Source of the DNA: Nitrospirota bacterium
GTDB lineage: Bacteria > Nitrospirota > Nitrospiria > Nitrospirales > Nitrospiraceae
NCBI GenBank assembly: GCA_002737345.1
Contig: NSIK01000010.1
Span: 1,014 to 65,013, forward strand
Direction: 5' to 3'
Length of the DNA: 64,000 bases
Part shown: positions 20,150 through 29,960 of the stretch, in pieces
Position numbering within the stretch: the stretch's first letter is position 1
How the letters are laid out: each line of letters starts with the position of its first letter
Translations under genes and position numbers: made by a program
The notes under the pieces: generated by a model
Told to the model about the DNA's origin: nothing
What the model saw: the letters and a program-made list of their open reading frames with translations, nothing else
Databases searched by the model: none

Positions 20150-22805
20150 CGCAGACGCCTCACCCCTCATGCGGCAATACCGCGAGGTCAAGCGCGGCTA
20201 TCCCGACGCGATCCTCCTGTTCCGCGTCGGCGACTTCTATGAGATGTTTTACGAGGATGCGCAGGCCGCAGCCAAACTGCTCTCCATCGCCCTGACCTCT
20301 CGCGACAAATCGAGCGCCACCCCTATTCCCTTATGTGGCGTGCCTTACCATGCAGCCCAGGGCTATATCGCCAAGTTACTCAGGGCCGGACGGACCGTGG
20401 CCCTCTGCGAACAGGTGGAAGACCCCAAGCTTGCGAAGGGTCTGGTGCGCCGGGAAGTCGTCCGTCTCTATACGCCTGGCACATTGGTCGATACAGAATT
20501 TCTCTCACCAGGTGAATCGCATTTCTTGGTCGCCGTGGCCTTCTCCGATGCCACCGCCTCCTCTGCCAAGGGACAATCCATCATTGGGCTGGCCTGCCTG
20601 GATGTCTCCACCGGGGATTTCTGGATTACGGAATTCCAGGGAGCACAGGCCACCACCCAGCTCATGGATGAATTGGCCAGGCTGGAACCGCGGGAAGTCC
20701 TGCACCAGAATGCCAATGCAAATGCCGTGGCCTGTCTCGCTCACCTGCGCGGGCCCCGTCTCTGCGCCCAACCCTCCGCCTCCTTTGATCCCAACACTGC
20801 GGCGCAAGTGCTCCAGACACAGTTTGCCGTACATTCGCTCGATGGGTTCGGCTGCCGTGGCCTGACCGCCGGAATCGGCGCAGCCGGAGCGGTCCTACGA
20901 TATGTCAGAGCAACCCAACCGACCGCCTCCCTGGGGCATCTCCACCGCCTACACACACGCTGGAGCGGCGACTCCATGCATCTAGATAGCGCGACGATTC
21001 GCAATCTCGAACTCGTGCGGCCCTTTGGCTCAAGCGATCGATCGGGACAGGACCAGCCGACGGTCCTGTCCGTGCTGGACCGGACAGCAACCGCTATGGG
21101 CAGCCGCCTACTGCGAGATTGGCTCATCAGACCGCTGCTTAATAGTGCGGCCATTCATGCCAGACTTGACTCGGTCGGCGAGTTAAAAGATTTAATTCAA
21201 CAACGGGTCTCGCTCCGGGCCACGCTCCGCAATATTCAAGACATTGCCCGGTTGAGTAGCCGCGTGACGCTCGGGGTTGCAGGACCGCGCGAACTGCTCG
21301 CATTGAAACAGTCCGTACGCGCCCTGCCTGAACTCCGGTCTCATCTCCAGCCATTCACCGCCTCGTTGCTAGCCGATCTTCGCGCATCGTGGGACGATTG
21401 CCATGACGTGCATGATGCGATCGAACAGGCCATCAAGCAAGATGCGCCGATAGCCCTCCGCGACGGAGGCGTCATTCGGGAGGGATACCATGCGGGAGTC
21501 GATGCGCTACGCAAGGCGAGCACGGAAGGCAAGGGCTGGATCGCCTCGCTGGAGGCCAAGGAGCGGGAGCGAACAGGAATCGAATCGCTCAAAGTACGCT
21601 ACAACCAGATCTTCGGCTACTACATCGAAATTACGAAAACCAATCTCACGCGCGTCCCGCCTGATTATATTCGCAAGCAGACCTTAGCCAATGCCGAGCG
21701 ATTCATGACGGCGGAATTGAAAGAACTGGAAGAAACGGTCACGGGAGCGGAAGCGAAGCTGTTAGCCTTGGAGCAGAAACTGTTCGATCAATTGCGCAGT
21801 CGTTTAGCCAACGAGGTGCCGCGCCTTCAAACGATGGCCAGAGCCGTCGCATTACTCGACATCCTCGCCGGTCTGGCGGAAACCGCGGCATTGCAGCGCT
21901 ATGTCAAACCCCTCGTCGACGAGAGCAGCACGATCCTCATTCGAGAGGGCCGGCATCCAGTGGTTGAGCGACTCAGCAGCGATCTCACCTTCGTGCCTAA
22001 CGACACCGCCCTCGACTGTGACGGCCAGCGGCTGGTCATCCTTACAGGCCCCAACATGGCGGGAAAGAGCACCTATCTCCGCCAGGTCGCGCTAATCGTG
22101 CTGCTGGCGCAGATCGGGAGCTTCGTGCCGGCGGCTGAAGCGCACATCGGATTAGTTGATCGAATTTTTACCCGCGTGGGAGCCTCGGACAATCTCGCGG
22201 CTGGCCAGAGCACCTTTATGGTGGAGATGATCGAATCCGCTCACATCTTGAACAGTGCGACCTCTCGGAGCCTCATTCTCCTGGATGAAATCGGCAGAGG
22301 CACCAGCACCTACGATGGACTAAGCATCGCCTGGGCCATTGCGGAGTATATTCAGGACCGTCGGCACGTGGGAGCCCGAACCCTCTTCGCCACGCATTAT
22401 CATGAGATGACGCAACTGGAAGGATTACGGGAGGGGATTAAAAACTATTGCGTGGCGGTCCAGGAACGGGATGGCGATGTGGTCTTCTTACGCAAGATCA
22501 TTCCTGGCGGGGCAGATCGCAGTTACGGAATCCATGTGGCCAAACTGGCCGGGCTGCCTCCCACGGTCATCGAGCGCGCGAAACAAGTCTTGGCCCAACT
22601 GGAACAGCCGGATCACACCATCCAAGGCATGCCTGCCTCTTTAGAGCAAGAGGCCCCCAAGACGTTACTTCCCAAGCCCCATCTGCTCATCGATGAAGTC
22701 AGGCAGATCGACCTCTTCTCCATGACCCCGCTCGATGCGCTCAATCGGCTGGCCGACCTTCAGCGTCGAATTGGCCCAGCCGGTCAACCTGATCGCGACA
22801 CATAA
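20142..22805 (+). CDS. mutS: DNA mismatch repair protein MutS
   Basis: RVGDFYEMFYEDA; TGPNMAGKSTYLRQVALIVLLAQIGSFVPA; LLDEIGRGTSTYDGLSIAWA. Confidence 0.98.
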   Translation: MSDADASPLMRQYREVKRGYPDAILLFRVGDFYEMFYEDAQAAAKLLSIALTSRDKSSATPIPLCGVPYHAAQGYIAKLLRAGRTVALCEQVEDPKLAKGLVRREVVRLYTPGTLVDTEFLSPGESHFLVAVAFSDATASSAKGQSIIGLACLDVSTGDFWITEFQGAQATTQLMDELARLEPREVLHQNANANAVACLAHLRGPRLCAQPSASFDPNTAAQVLQTQFAVHSLDGFGCRGLTAGIGAAGAVLRYVRATQPTASLGHLHRLHTRWSGDSMHLDSATIRNLELVRPFGSSDRSGQDQPTVLSVLDRTATAMGSRLLRDWLIRPLLNSAAIHARLDSVGELKDLIQQRVSLRATLRNIQDIARLSSRVTLGVAGPRELLALKQSVRALPELRSHLQPFTASLLADLRASWDDCHDVHDAIEQAIKQDAPIALRDGGVIREGYHAGVDALRKASTEGKGWIASLEAKERERTGIESLKVRYNQIFGYYIEITKTNLTRVPPDYIRKQTLANAERFMTAELKELEETVTGAEAKLLALEQKLFDQLRSRLANEVPRLQTMARAVALLDILAGLAETAALQRYVKPLVDESSTILIREGRHPVVERLSSDLTFVPNDTALDCDGQRLVILTGPNMAGKSTYLRQVALIVLLAQIGSFVPAAEAHIGLVDRIFTRVGASDNLAAGQSTFMVEMIESAHILNSATSRSLILLDEIGRGTSTYDGLSIAWAIAEYIQDRRHVGARTLFATHYHEMTQLEGLREGIKNYCVAVQERDGDVVFLRKIIPGGADRSYGIHVAKLAGLPPTVIERAKQVLAQLEQPDHTIQGMPASLEQEAPKTLLPKPHLLIDEVRQIDLFSMTPLDALNRLADLQRRIGPAGQPDRDT

Positions 22806-22806
22806 A

Positions 22807-22840
22807 AAAGGCGGCATCCCCTTTCGGAGATGCCGCCTTT
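22807..22840. terminator. Bidirectional Rho-independent terminator between convergent mutS (+) and the 22860 gene (-)
   Basis: AAAGGCGGCATC-CCCTTTCGGA-GATGCCGCCTTT perfect 12-bp stem. A-tract on the left gives a T-tract on the minus strand. Confidence 0.9.
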
Positions 22841-22859
22841 ACACAGAGACCGACTCAGT

Positions 22860-23531
22860 TCAATGAGCAGCAGTGCCCAAGTTGTACTTCGCGGTCCAGG
22901 GGATGAGCCCTGCAACGGGCCGACCACCAGGGATCAATACATCATACTGCATCGGGATGAGGCCTCCATCAGGAGACTTCGGCGAGGTGTTGAGCTGTTG
23001 CTTTGCTGCGGCACAACCGGCTTCAACTTCGCTCTTTCCCGCACATTCCTTCAAACGCAAACCGGAGATGCTGAGCGGACGCCCCATGGAACCGGCCACT
23101 TCCTGAAGCTTCTTGACTGAAGAAATGACCCGATGGTTCTGCTCAGGCTCCGTCACGGTAAACTCAATCAAATCAGTCGTGCTGGATGGCGGCACTTCCT
23201 TCGCAGCTGCCGGTCCTGCATGGGGACGGCCCATCTTCTTCAGCTCAGCCCAGGCGCCGCTGTCCGCGTAGAACTTCAAGTTCTTGCCCGGGTGAATCTT
23301 CTGCCAGAAAAAACCGCTCTCGGCGTTCCCGCCGAACACGGCCACGTTGATCCAGACCGCTTCATCGTAGTGATCGAGCACGATCACGCGACCCTGAAGG
23401 GTCGTGGGCTTGCTCAAATCTCCCCACTCGAAACGCTCCTGAAATGACTCGATGGCCAATGCGGTGGAGGCAATGGAAACCCCCAGCGCTACAGCGGCCA
23501 CCACGGCCCAACCTTTCCCATGGAACTTCAT
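22860..23531 (-). CDS. Exported protein of unknown function
   Basis: Signal peptide MKFHGKGWAVVAAVALGVSIASTALA. Internal ATG at 23531 is preferred to the ORF-track start. Confidence 0.75.
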   Translation of the reverse strand: MKFHGKGWAVVAAVALGVSIASTALAIESFQERFEWGDLSKPTTLQGRVIVLDHYDEAVWINVAVFGGNAESGFFWQKIHPGKNLKFYADSGAWAELKKMGRPHAGPAAAKEVPPSSTTDLIEFTVTEPEQNHRVISSVKKLQEVAGSMGRPLSISGLRLKECAGKSEVEAGCAAAKQQLNTSPKSPDGGLIPMQYDVLIPGGRPVAGLIPWTAKYNLGTAAH

Positions 23532-23582
23532 AATCGCGTCCTCCTTGCTGGACATAAAAGAATTAAATCTTGTCAAGGTCGA

Positions 23583-24089
23583 TTACTTAATAACCTTAAA
23601 GCTGGTGATCGTCCGACCATCCAGGCTCACTTCCATAGCCACGAGTTCCTGGGAGGCCTTGATGATCTGATCCATCAACGCTTTGTCCTTCACTGCCAGG
23701 CGAACAGTCGTGGCAGCATGGTACCAGCCGGAATAGGGGCTGTTCTTCTCGGCCCCGCCCACAAAGCCCCAGCCACAGCAGCTGAACAATGGATCCGGCG
23801 GCTTCACATCGAGATCGGAAGACGAACGACCGTTCGGGGTGCCTGAGGCTGGCTCACCGCTGTTCCAATATTGAATACCAAACAACAACTCGCCATCTGG
23901 ATTGTCGGCCCACTGCGACCACACGCGACCCTTCAGGGTCTTGATGATTTCGCCCTTCATCGGCTTGCCACCGACGATGGCGTCAACCGGACCTGCCCCA
24001 GGCGCATCGGCCGCAACGGCAAATTCCGCCGTCAACATACCGAACATGGACAACATTGCCACGGAGGCTAAAACTACGACTCTTTTCAT
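23583..24089 (-). CDS. Exported protein of unknown function with CC-containing motif (LFSCCGWGF)
   Basis: Signal peptide MKRVVVLASVAMLSMFGMLTAEFAVAA; tandem with the 22860 gene. Confidence 0.75.
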   Translation of the reverse strand: MKRVVVLASVAMLSMFGMLTAEFAVAADAPGAGPVDAIVGGKPMKGEIIKTLKGRVWSQWADNPDGELLFGIQYWNSGEPASGTPNGRSSSDLDVKPPDPLFSCCGWGFVGGAEKNSPYSGWYHAATTVRLAVKDKALMDQIIKASQELVAMEVSLDGRTITSFKVIK

Positions 24090-24418
24090 ACCTAGTCCCT
24101 CCTTACATAAAAAATAACAACCGCAATAACCGATGAACGCTTGTCAAGAATCATGACACCGTAAAAACTATTCAGAGACTCTTTACTCAGCCACGCGCAA
24201 TGCGTTCTACTCTCTCGTTAAATCTCTCGGCTGAGAATCGTTGTCAAAAATCTGTGTCATGGTACTGAAACCACGAAAACCTGTCAAGACAATGTTTGTC
24301 CTGTTGATAACTTTGAATTTATCGTTAAACACTCATGTAAATCAATTGGTTGTGATCGTTAGGCAGCTTTAACTTTTCCGTAATTTTCAGTACCGCACGG
24401 TCATCTATTAGAAAATTC

Positions 24419-25672
24419 TCATCTGTAGGACTGAAGCGTGCGGGGTGCGAGAGGCCCTAATCCGGTGATTGCGAGCGAGTCCAGCTTGAAAAATTGGCGC
24501 CCGACATTGAACATCTGCTCCTCGCTCACGCGATCGATATGAGCCAACATGTCGTCCAGCGACGTATGTTTTCCATAAATCAGTTCGTCCTTCGCCAATT
24601 TGCTCATGCGGCTGTGCGAACTCTCGAGACTCAACATCAGGCTCCCCTTCATCTGGGTCTTCGCCCGCTCAAGTTCTTTCCCGCCGATGCCCGTGCGCCC
24701 GATCCGTCTAATTTCACGGCAGACGAGATCTACGACACGGTCTACCTCTTTAGGTCTGGTCGCCGCATAGACGGTCATCATGCCGCCGTCTGAATAGCCC
24801 TCCAGATAGGAGTAGATCGAGTAGACGAGCCCCCGCTTTTCCCGGACTTCCTGGAATAATCGCGAACTCACACTGCCGCCCAGCACGTTGTTGAGTGCAT
24901 AGAGGGCATACCGATCCTTATGTCCGGCAGGCATACCCTTGAGCCCAAGGCAGAGATGAACCTGCTCCAACTTCTTCTTCTTCAGCACGAGACCGCCGTA
25001 CACCTCAGGTGGACGACGGCCATTGGCGTGGGGCGCCTTTGCGGCGCAGCTCTTGCCGAAATACTTCGCGACCAGGCTATCCAACTCCGTCTGCTTAAAG
25101 TTGCCGGCAATCGCCAGCACGGTCTGGCCTGGCTCGTAGTAGGCCTCTCTATAGTCCAGCAGATCCTGGCGGCGCAGCCCACGGATCGTCTTCTCGCGAC
25201 CGAGAATCGACCGACCGAGCGGATGACGCCCCAGCACTTGGCCTATCTGGAGTTCTTGCACGAGATCTTCGGGATCGTCCTGGACCATGCGGATCTCTTC
25301 CAGAACAACCTGTTTTTCTTTTTCGATATCTTGGAGGGCAAAACGGGAATAATGAAACAGATCGGAGAGGAGTTCGAGCGCGCGGTGCAGTTGCTGATCC
25401 AGCACCTTCACGTAATAAGTTGTCGTCTCCCGCGACGTGCAGGCATTCATCTCTCCGCCGAGCGCGTCGATTGCACGCGAGATCTCGGCAGAGGAACGTT
25501 TGCGCGTTCCCTTAAAGAGCATGTGCTCGATAAAGTGTGAATAGCCTGCTTGGGAGGGCTGCTCGTCCCGCGACCCGGTGTTGACCCATACACCGACGGT
25601 GACCGACTTCAACGTCGGCATCCGTTCAGTGACGACCCGCACCCCGTTGTCCAGGACGAGCTTGCGATACAA
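24419..25672 (-). CDS. M16-family zinc peptidase
   Basis: HFIEHMLFKGT (HxxEH); VGVWVNTGSRDE. Confidence 0.95.
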   Translation of the reverse strand: MYRKLVLDNGVRVVTERMPTLKSVTVGVWVNTGSRDEQPSQAGYSHFIEHMLFKGTRKRSSAEISRAIDALGGEMNACTSRETTTYYVKVLDQQLHRALELLSDLFHYSRFALQDIEKEKQVVLEEIRMVQDDPEDLVQELQIGQVLGRHPLGRSILGREKTIRGLRRQDLLDYREAYYEPGQTVLAIAGNFKQTELDSLVAKYFGKSCAAKAPHANGRRPPEVYGGLVLKKKKLEQVHLCLGLKGMPAGHKDRYALYALNNVLGGSVSSRLFQEVREKRGLVYSIYSYLEGYSDGGMMTVYAATRPKEVDRVVDLVCREIRRIGRTGIGGKELERAKTQMKGSLMLSLESSHSRMSKLAKDELIYGKHTSLDDMLAHIDRVSEEQMFNVGRQFFKLDSLAITGLGPLAPRTLQSYR

Positions 25673-25678
25673 AACGGG

Positions 25679-27796
25679 TTACCCGGCAGACGGACCAGGG
25701 GTCGCGCCCTCGGCCGGAGCCGGCATGGCTTCCTTACGGCTGAGGCGAATCTTCCCTTGGCGGTCCACTTCCATGACCTTCACAAGGATTTGATCCCCTT
25801 CCTTCACCTCGTCGGATACCGCTTGGACCCGATGATGCGCCAGCTGCGAGATATGCACTAATCCATCGGTGCCTGGGAGAACTTCGACAAAGGCGCCAAA
25901 GTCCATGATCTTCCGCACCGTGCCCATGTAGATCTTCCCGATCTCAACTTCTTCGGTAATCCGGTTGATCATGCCCTTAGCTTTTTCGGCCGAAGCGCCA
26001 TCGACCGACGCGATCGTCACGGTGCCGCTGTCATCGACGTTAATTTTGACTCCGCAATCGGCAATGATGCCGCGGATCGTTTTGCCGCCAGGCCCAATGA
26101 TCTCGCGAATCTTGTCCTGCTTCACCTTCATCGTGAAAATCCGAGGGGCATAGGCCGACAGAGTCGTCCTCGGCGCTTGAAGCGCTTTCTCCATGCAACC
26201 CAGAATATGCAAACGGCCAGCCTTCGCCTGCTCCAATGCCTTCTGCATCAAGGCCGACGTAATGCCGCCTATTTTAATATCCATCTGCAAGGCGGTCACG
26301 CCCTGCCTAGTGCCGCAAACCTTGAAGTCCATGTCGCCCAGGTGGTCTTCCAGTCCGAGAATATCGGAGAGGATCATAACCCGGTCACCTTCCTTAATTA
26401 ATCCCATCGCAATCCCGGCCACGGCCTTGCTGACCGGCACGCCGGCGTCCATCAATGCGAGGCTTCCACCACAGACGGTCGCCATCGACGAGGACCCGTT
26501 GGATTCAAGAATATCGGACACGATACGAAGCGTATAAGGGAAGGCATCCTTGCTCGGAATCACCGGGGCCAATGCCCGTTCCGCCAAAGCTCCATGCCCC
26601 ACTTCCCTGCGTCCCGGCGAACGAAGCGGACGCGCCTCGCCGACACTGAACGGCGGAAAGTTGTAATGGAGCATGAACGTCCTCATGTACTCCCCCTCTA
26701 ACGCATCGATCCGCTGCTCGTCGTCCGCGGTTCCCAATGTAACCACGGCTAAACTCTGGGTCTCCCCTCTGGTGAAGATTGCAGAGCCATGGGTCCGTGG
26801 CAACGCGCTGACTTCGCAGGTGATCTGACGAATATCGGCAGGGCCTCGTCCATCCGCTCGCGACCCCTTCTCCAGGATCATGTTCCGGACTTCCGTATAT
26901 TCCAGTTCATGAAACACCAGCTTGACGTGCCGCTCCCGATTGGGATCTTCCGCATTCTTCAATTTTTGAACGGCGTTGCTCTTGACCTCGTCCAACTTCT
27001 CCTGCCGGGCAGATTTGTTCGGGATCATGATGGCATCGCGGATCCCCTGCGCCACCAAAGCCTTCACCTGAGCGGCCAAGGCCTCATCGATCTGCTCCTT
27101 CACCACTTTCCGCTTGGGCTTGCCGGCGAGAGTTTGCAGCTTGCGAATCTTGGCCACAATCTTCTTGATCTCGGCATGAGCCAATTCGATCGCTTCCAGC
27201 ATGATGGCTTCGGACAATTCGTTCGCTCCTGCTTCAACCATCATGACCGCATCGGCCGTTCCCGCCACGACGAGCTGCAACTCGCTCTTCGCCACCGTCT
27301 CGAGATCAGGATTGACCACGAACTTGCCGTCCAGCCGACCGATCCTCACGCCGGCGATTGGATTGTCAAAAGGGATGTTCGAAACGGTCAGGGCTGCGGA
27401 CGCTGCGATGATGGCAAGGATGTCTGATGAGCCGGTCTGATCGGCTGAAAGGACTGACGCGATAACTTGGGTCTCAAAGTAATAGCCTTCAGGGAACAGC
27501 GGACGGAGCCCCCGATCGATCTGCCGGCTGGTCAGCACCGCCTTTTCGGACGGACGCGCTTCCCGCTTAAAATATCCGCCGGGGATCTTTCCTGCTGCGA
27601 AGGATTTTTCCTGATAATCAACGGTGAGGGGAAGAAAATCGATGCCTGCCTTGGCGACCTGTGAGGCAACGGCTGTCGCCAACACAACGGTATCGCCGTA
27701 CGTAGCCCAAATCGAACCGTCTGCTTGTCGCGCGACACGACCGGTCTCAAGCCGCAGGATGCGACCGGCAACCTCTATTTCAACTGTGTGTACCAT
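25679..27796 (-). CDS. pnp: Polyribonucleotide nucleotidyltransferase
   Basis: [33 protein letters not shown] and S1 domains ([42 protein letters not shown]). Confidence 0.97.
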   Translation of the reverse strand: MVHTVEIEVAGRILRLETGRVARQADGSIWATYGDTVVLATAVASQVAKAGIDFLPLTVDYQEKSFAAGKIPGGYFKREARPSEKAVLTSRQIDRGLRPLFPEGYYFETQVIASVLSADQTGSSDILAIIAASAALTVSNIPFDNPIAGVRIGRLDGKFVVNPDLETVAKSELQLVVAGTADAVMMVEAGANELSEAIMLEAIELAHAEIKKIVAKIRKLQTLAGKPKRKVVKEQIDEALAAQVKALVAQGIRDAIMIPNKSARQEKLDEVKSNAVQKLKNAEDPNRERHVKLVFHELEYTEVRNMILEKGSRADGRGPADIRQITCEVSALPRTHGSAIFTRGETQSLAVVTLGTADDEQRIDALEGEYMRTFMLHYNFPPFSVGEARPLRSPGRREVGHGALAERALAPVIPSKDAFPYTLRIVSDILESNGSSSMATVCGGSLALMDAGVPVSKAVAGIAMGLIKEGDRVMILSDILGLEDHLGDMDFKVCGTRQGVTALQMDIKIGGITSALMQKALEQAKAGRLHILGCMEKALQAPRTTLSAYAPRIFTMKVKQDKIREIIGPGGKTIRGIIADCGVKINVDDSGTVTIASVDGASAEKAKGMINRITEEVEIGKIYMGTVRKIMDFGAFVEVLPGTDGLVHISQLAHHRVQAVSDEVKEGDQILVKVMEVDRQGKIRLSRKEAMPAPAEGATPGPSAG

Positions 27797-27913
27797 CTGC
27801 TCTCCTCTGGTTAGGCCCCACAGATGCCCACAGAGAGAAGCTCGAGCGATACGGGACACTCCAAGCCTCTGTCCGTGTTCACCTGTGCGACTGACAACTG
27901 ACGACTACTGCCC

Positions 27914-27939
27914 GCTGTAGCGCCCCCTGGCGCGACAGC
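27914..27939 (-). terminator. Stem-loop between rpsO and pnp (terminator or RNase processing site)
   Basis: GCTGTaGCGCC-CCCT-GGCGCgACAGC, immediately 3' of the rpsO stop codon. Confidence 0.6.
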
Positions 27940-27950
27940 GAGACGGGATA

Positions 27951-28220
27951 CTACTTTCTAATGCCCAATCGCTCGATCACCGCACGGTACCGGGCATCGC
28001 TCACACCACGAAGATAGTCGAGCAACCGACGACGGCGGCCGACCAATAGCAGGAGGCCACGTCGCGAATGGTGATCTTTCTTGTGGAGCTTGAAATGCTC
28101 CGTCAAATACGTGATCCGGGTGGTAAGCACCGCGATCTGGACTTCCGGCGAACCGGAATCCGTCTCATGCTGCCGATACTGCTTGATCAATTCAATCTTT
28201 GCTTCTTTAAGTAATGCCAT
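27951..28220 (-). CDS. rpsO: 30S ribosomal protein S15
   Basis: [50 protein letters not shown]. Confidence 0.98.
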   Translation of the reverse strand: MALLKEAKIELIKQYRQHETDSGSPEVQIAVLTTRITYLTEHFKLHKKDHHSRRGLLLLVGRRRRLLDYLRGVSDARYRAVIERLGIRK

Positions 28221-28264
28221 GGGTTCCTTCCTTCCTATTCCTTTCCTTCATCCGCAACGGAGGA

Positions 28265-29224
28265 TCATCCAACTTGATCGCTGAACACCTTCTCAACCTT
28301 GAGCGCATCTCCCGAAACTTCCGGATATTTCCCGATCGCGACCAACCGTCCGGCGCTATCGTGGATACGGACCGGCTCGTGTGAGCGACGCTCGCCAGCG
28401 GCCGCCCCTTCCCATCGAAGAATTTTCGCAAGAGGCACTGGGGCCCCATGCCCGACACGATCGGCAGTCTGCTCATCCACCACCGCAACCGGCAGCTGGC
28501 TTAGCGCCAGATCCATCGACAACAGATCGTCTCCCAACCGGCCGAGGGCATGACGGGTGACCACCTCATCCACCGTCATGGCCTGCTCGATCGTGAAGGG
28601 ACCGACGCGCCTTCGCTCCAACGCCAACATGTGGCCGCCGACACCCAACACGTCGCCGATGTCCGCGCAGAGCGTCCGAATATAGGTTCCCTTGGAGCAG
28701 ACGACGCGCAACGTCACATCCCGCCCCTCGATCGCCATCACCTCAAGGGTATGAATGACGATGGTTCGCGCGTCTCGTGCAATCGTTTTGCCCGCGCGAG
28801 CGGACCTATATAAAGGAACCCCGGCGATTTTCACCGCGGAATACATCGGAGGCATTTGCTCGATCGGCCCGCGGAACCGGCCGACCGCCTCATGGGTCGC
28901 CGCCGCCGTCACCTGATCGGTCGCATGACTCGCCAGAACCGTCCCTGTCGCATCCTGCGTGTCGGTGGTGTCACCGAGGCGCAGCACCGCGCGATATTCC
29001 TTGTCCCACTCCACCAGGTATTCAGCAATGCGGGTTCCCTTGCCGATGAGCACAGGCAACACGCCCGTTGCGGCAGGATCGAGGGTCCCAGCATGACCGA
29101 CCTTCACCCCACCGAGAAGATGCCGCACCTTTGCCACGACATCGTGGGAGGTCCAACCCGCTTCCTTCTTAATGATCAACACGCCATCGGCAACGGCGCA
29201 GCTCTGTGCGAGATCCATCATCAC
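28265..29224 (-). CDS. truB: tRNA pseudouridine(55) synthase TruB
   Basis: KVGHAGTLDPAATGVLPVLIGKGTRIAEYL; GTYIRTLCADIG. Confidence 0.96.
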   Translation of the reverse strand: MMMDLAQSCAVADGVLIIKKEAGWTSHDVVAKVRHLLGGVKVGHAGTLDPAATGVLPVLIGKGTRIAEYLVEWDKEYRAVLRLGDTTDTQDATGTVLASHATDQVTAAATHEAVGRFRGPIEQMPPMYSAVKIAGVPLYRSARAGKTIARDARTIVIHTLEVMAIEGRDVTLRVVCSKGTYIRTLCADIGDVLGVGGHMLALERRRVGPFTIEQAMTVDEVVTRHALGRLGDDLLSMDLALSQLPVAVVDEQTADRVGHGAPVPLAKILRWEGAAAGERRSHEPVRIHDSAGRLVAIGKYPEVSGDALKVEKVFSDQVG

Positions 29225-29234
29225 GCCCCCGACG

Positions 29235-29657
29235 CTACGAAGCCGGCCGCTCGTCGGACGAGCCGCCCGCGGCCTCCGTCTTCTCGTGAAGTTCGTCCAA
29301 CAGTTTCAACACGCGATCGCCCCTCGGCCCGCTGACATCCATCGTAAACACGATCTCCGGCAAATACCGAAGCGAAAGCCGCCGACCGAGCTCGCCGCGA
29401 ATAAACCCGCTGGCCTGCTCCAACCCGACGAGGACCTGCTTCTCTTCTTCTTTCGTACCCATGGTCGTCACGTACACACGGGCAATCCGCAGATCGCTCG
29501 TCAACTTGACGTCGGTCACGGTCACAGCCTGCACGCGCGGATCCTTGATCTTCCGCATGAGAATGTCGGCCACTTCCATGCGAACCTGATCCGCCACACG
29601 ATCGGCCCGATTATATCCCGTCTTGGCCACCGTGCACTCCACCAGACATGCCACCAT
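29235..29657 (-). CDS. rbfA: Ribosome-binding factor A
   Basis: RADRVADQVRMEVADILMRKIKDPRVQAVTVTDVKLTSDLRIARVYVT. Start overlaps the upstream stop (ATGA at 29654-29657). Confidence 0.92.
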   Translation of the reverse strand: MVACLVECTVAKTGYNRADRVADQVRMEVADILMRKIKDPRVQAVTVTDVKLTSDLRIARVYVTTMGTKEEEKQVLVGLEQASGFIRGELGRRLSLRYLPEIVFTMDVSGPRGDRVLKLLDELHEKTEAAGGSSDERPAS

Positions 29658-29944
29658 CACAACAGTTCCACTCGCAACTGAACGAGTTCCACGTGCGGGA
29701 CGCGCCGAACCAGGTTCAGCGCCTGGGCACAGACTTGATTGACGTATCGGCCGTCGTTGGCCACACAGGCGAGCCCTAGCACCACCTTCTGCCACAGGTC
29801 CTGGCCATCCACTTCGGCCACGGACAGGTTGAACTTCTCCCGCAAGCGACCTTTCAGACTTAACAACACCTGTCGCTTGTCCTTGGGCCACTGACTTTCT
29901 GGAAGAAACAGCTCAACCGTACAGAGCCCGACAATGATACCCAC
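29657..29944 (-). CDS. DUF503 family protein
   Basis: MGIIVGLCTVELFLPESQWPKDKRQVLLSLKGRLREKFNLSVAEVDGQDLWQKVVLGLACVAND. Confidence 0.9.
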   Translation of the reverse strand: MGIIVGLCTVELFLPESQWPKDKRQVLLSLKGRLREKFNLSVAEVDGQDLWQKVVLGLACVANDGRYVNQVCAQALNLVRRVPHVELVQLRVELL

Positions 29945-29960
29945 AGGACAAACTTACGTC

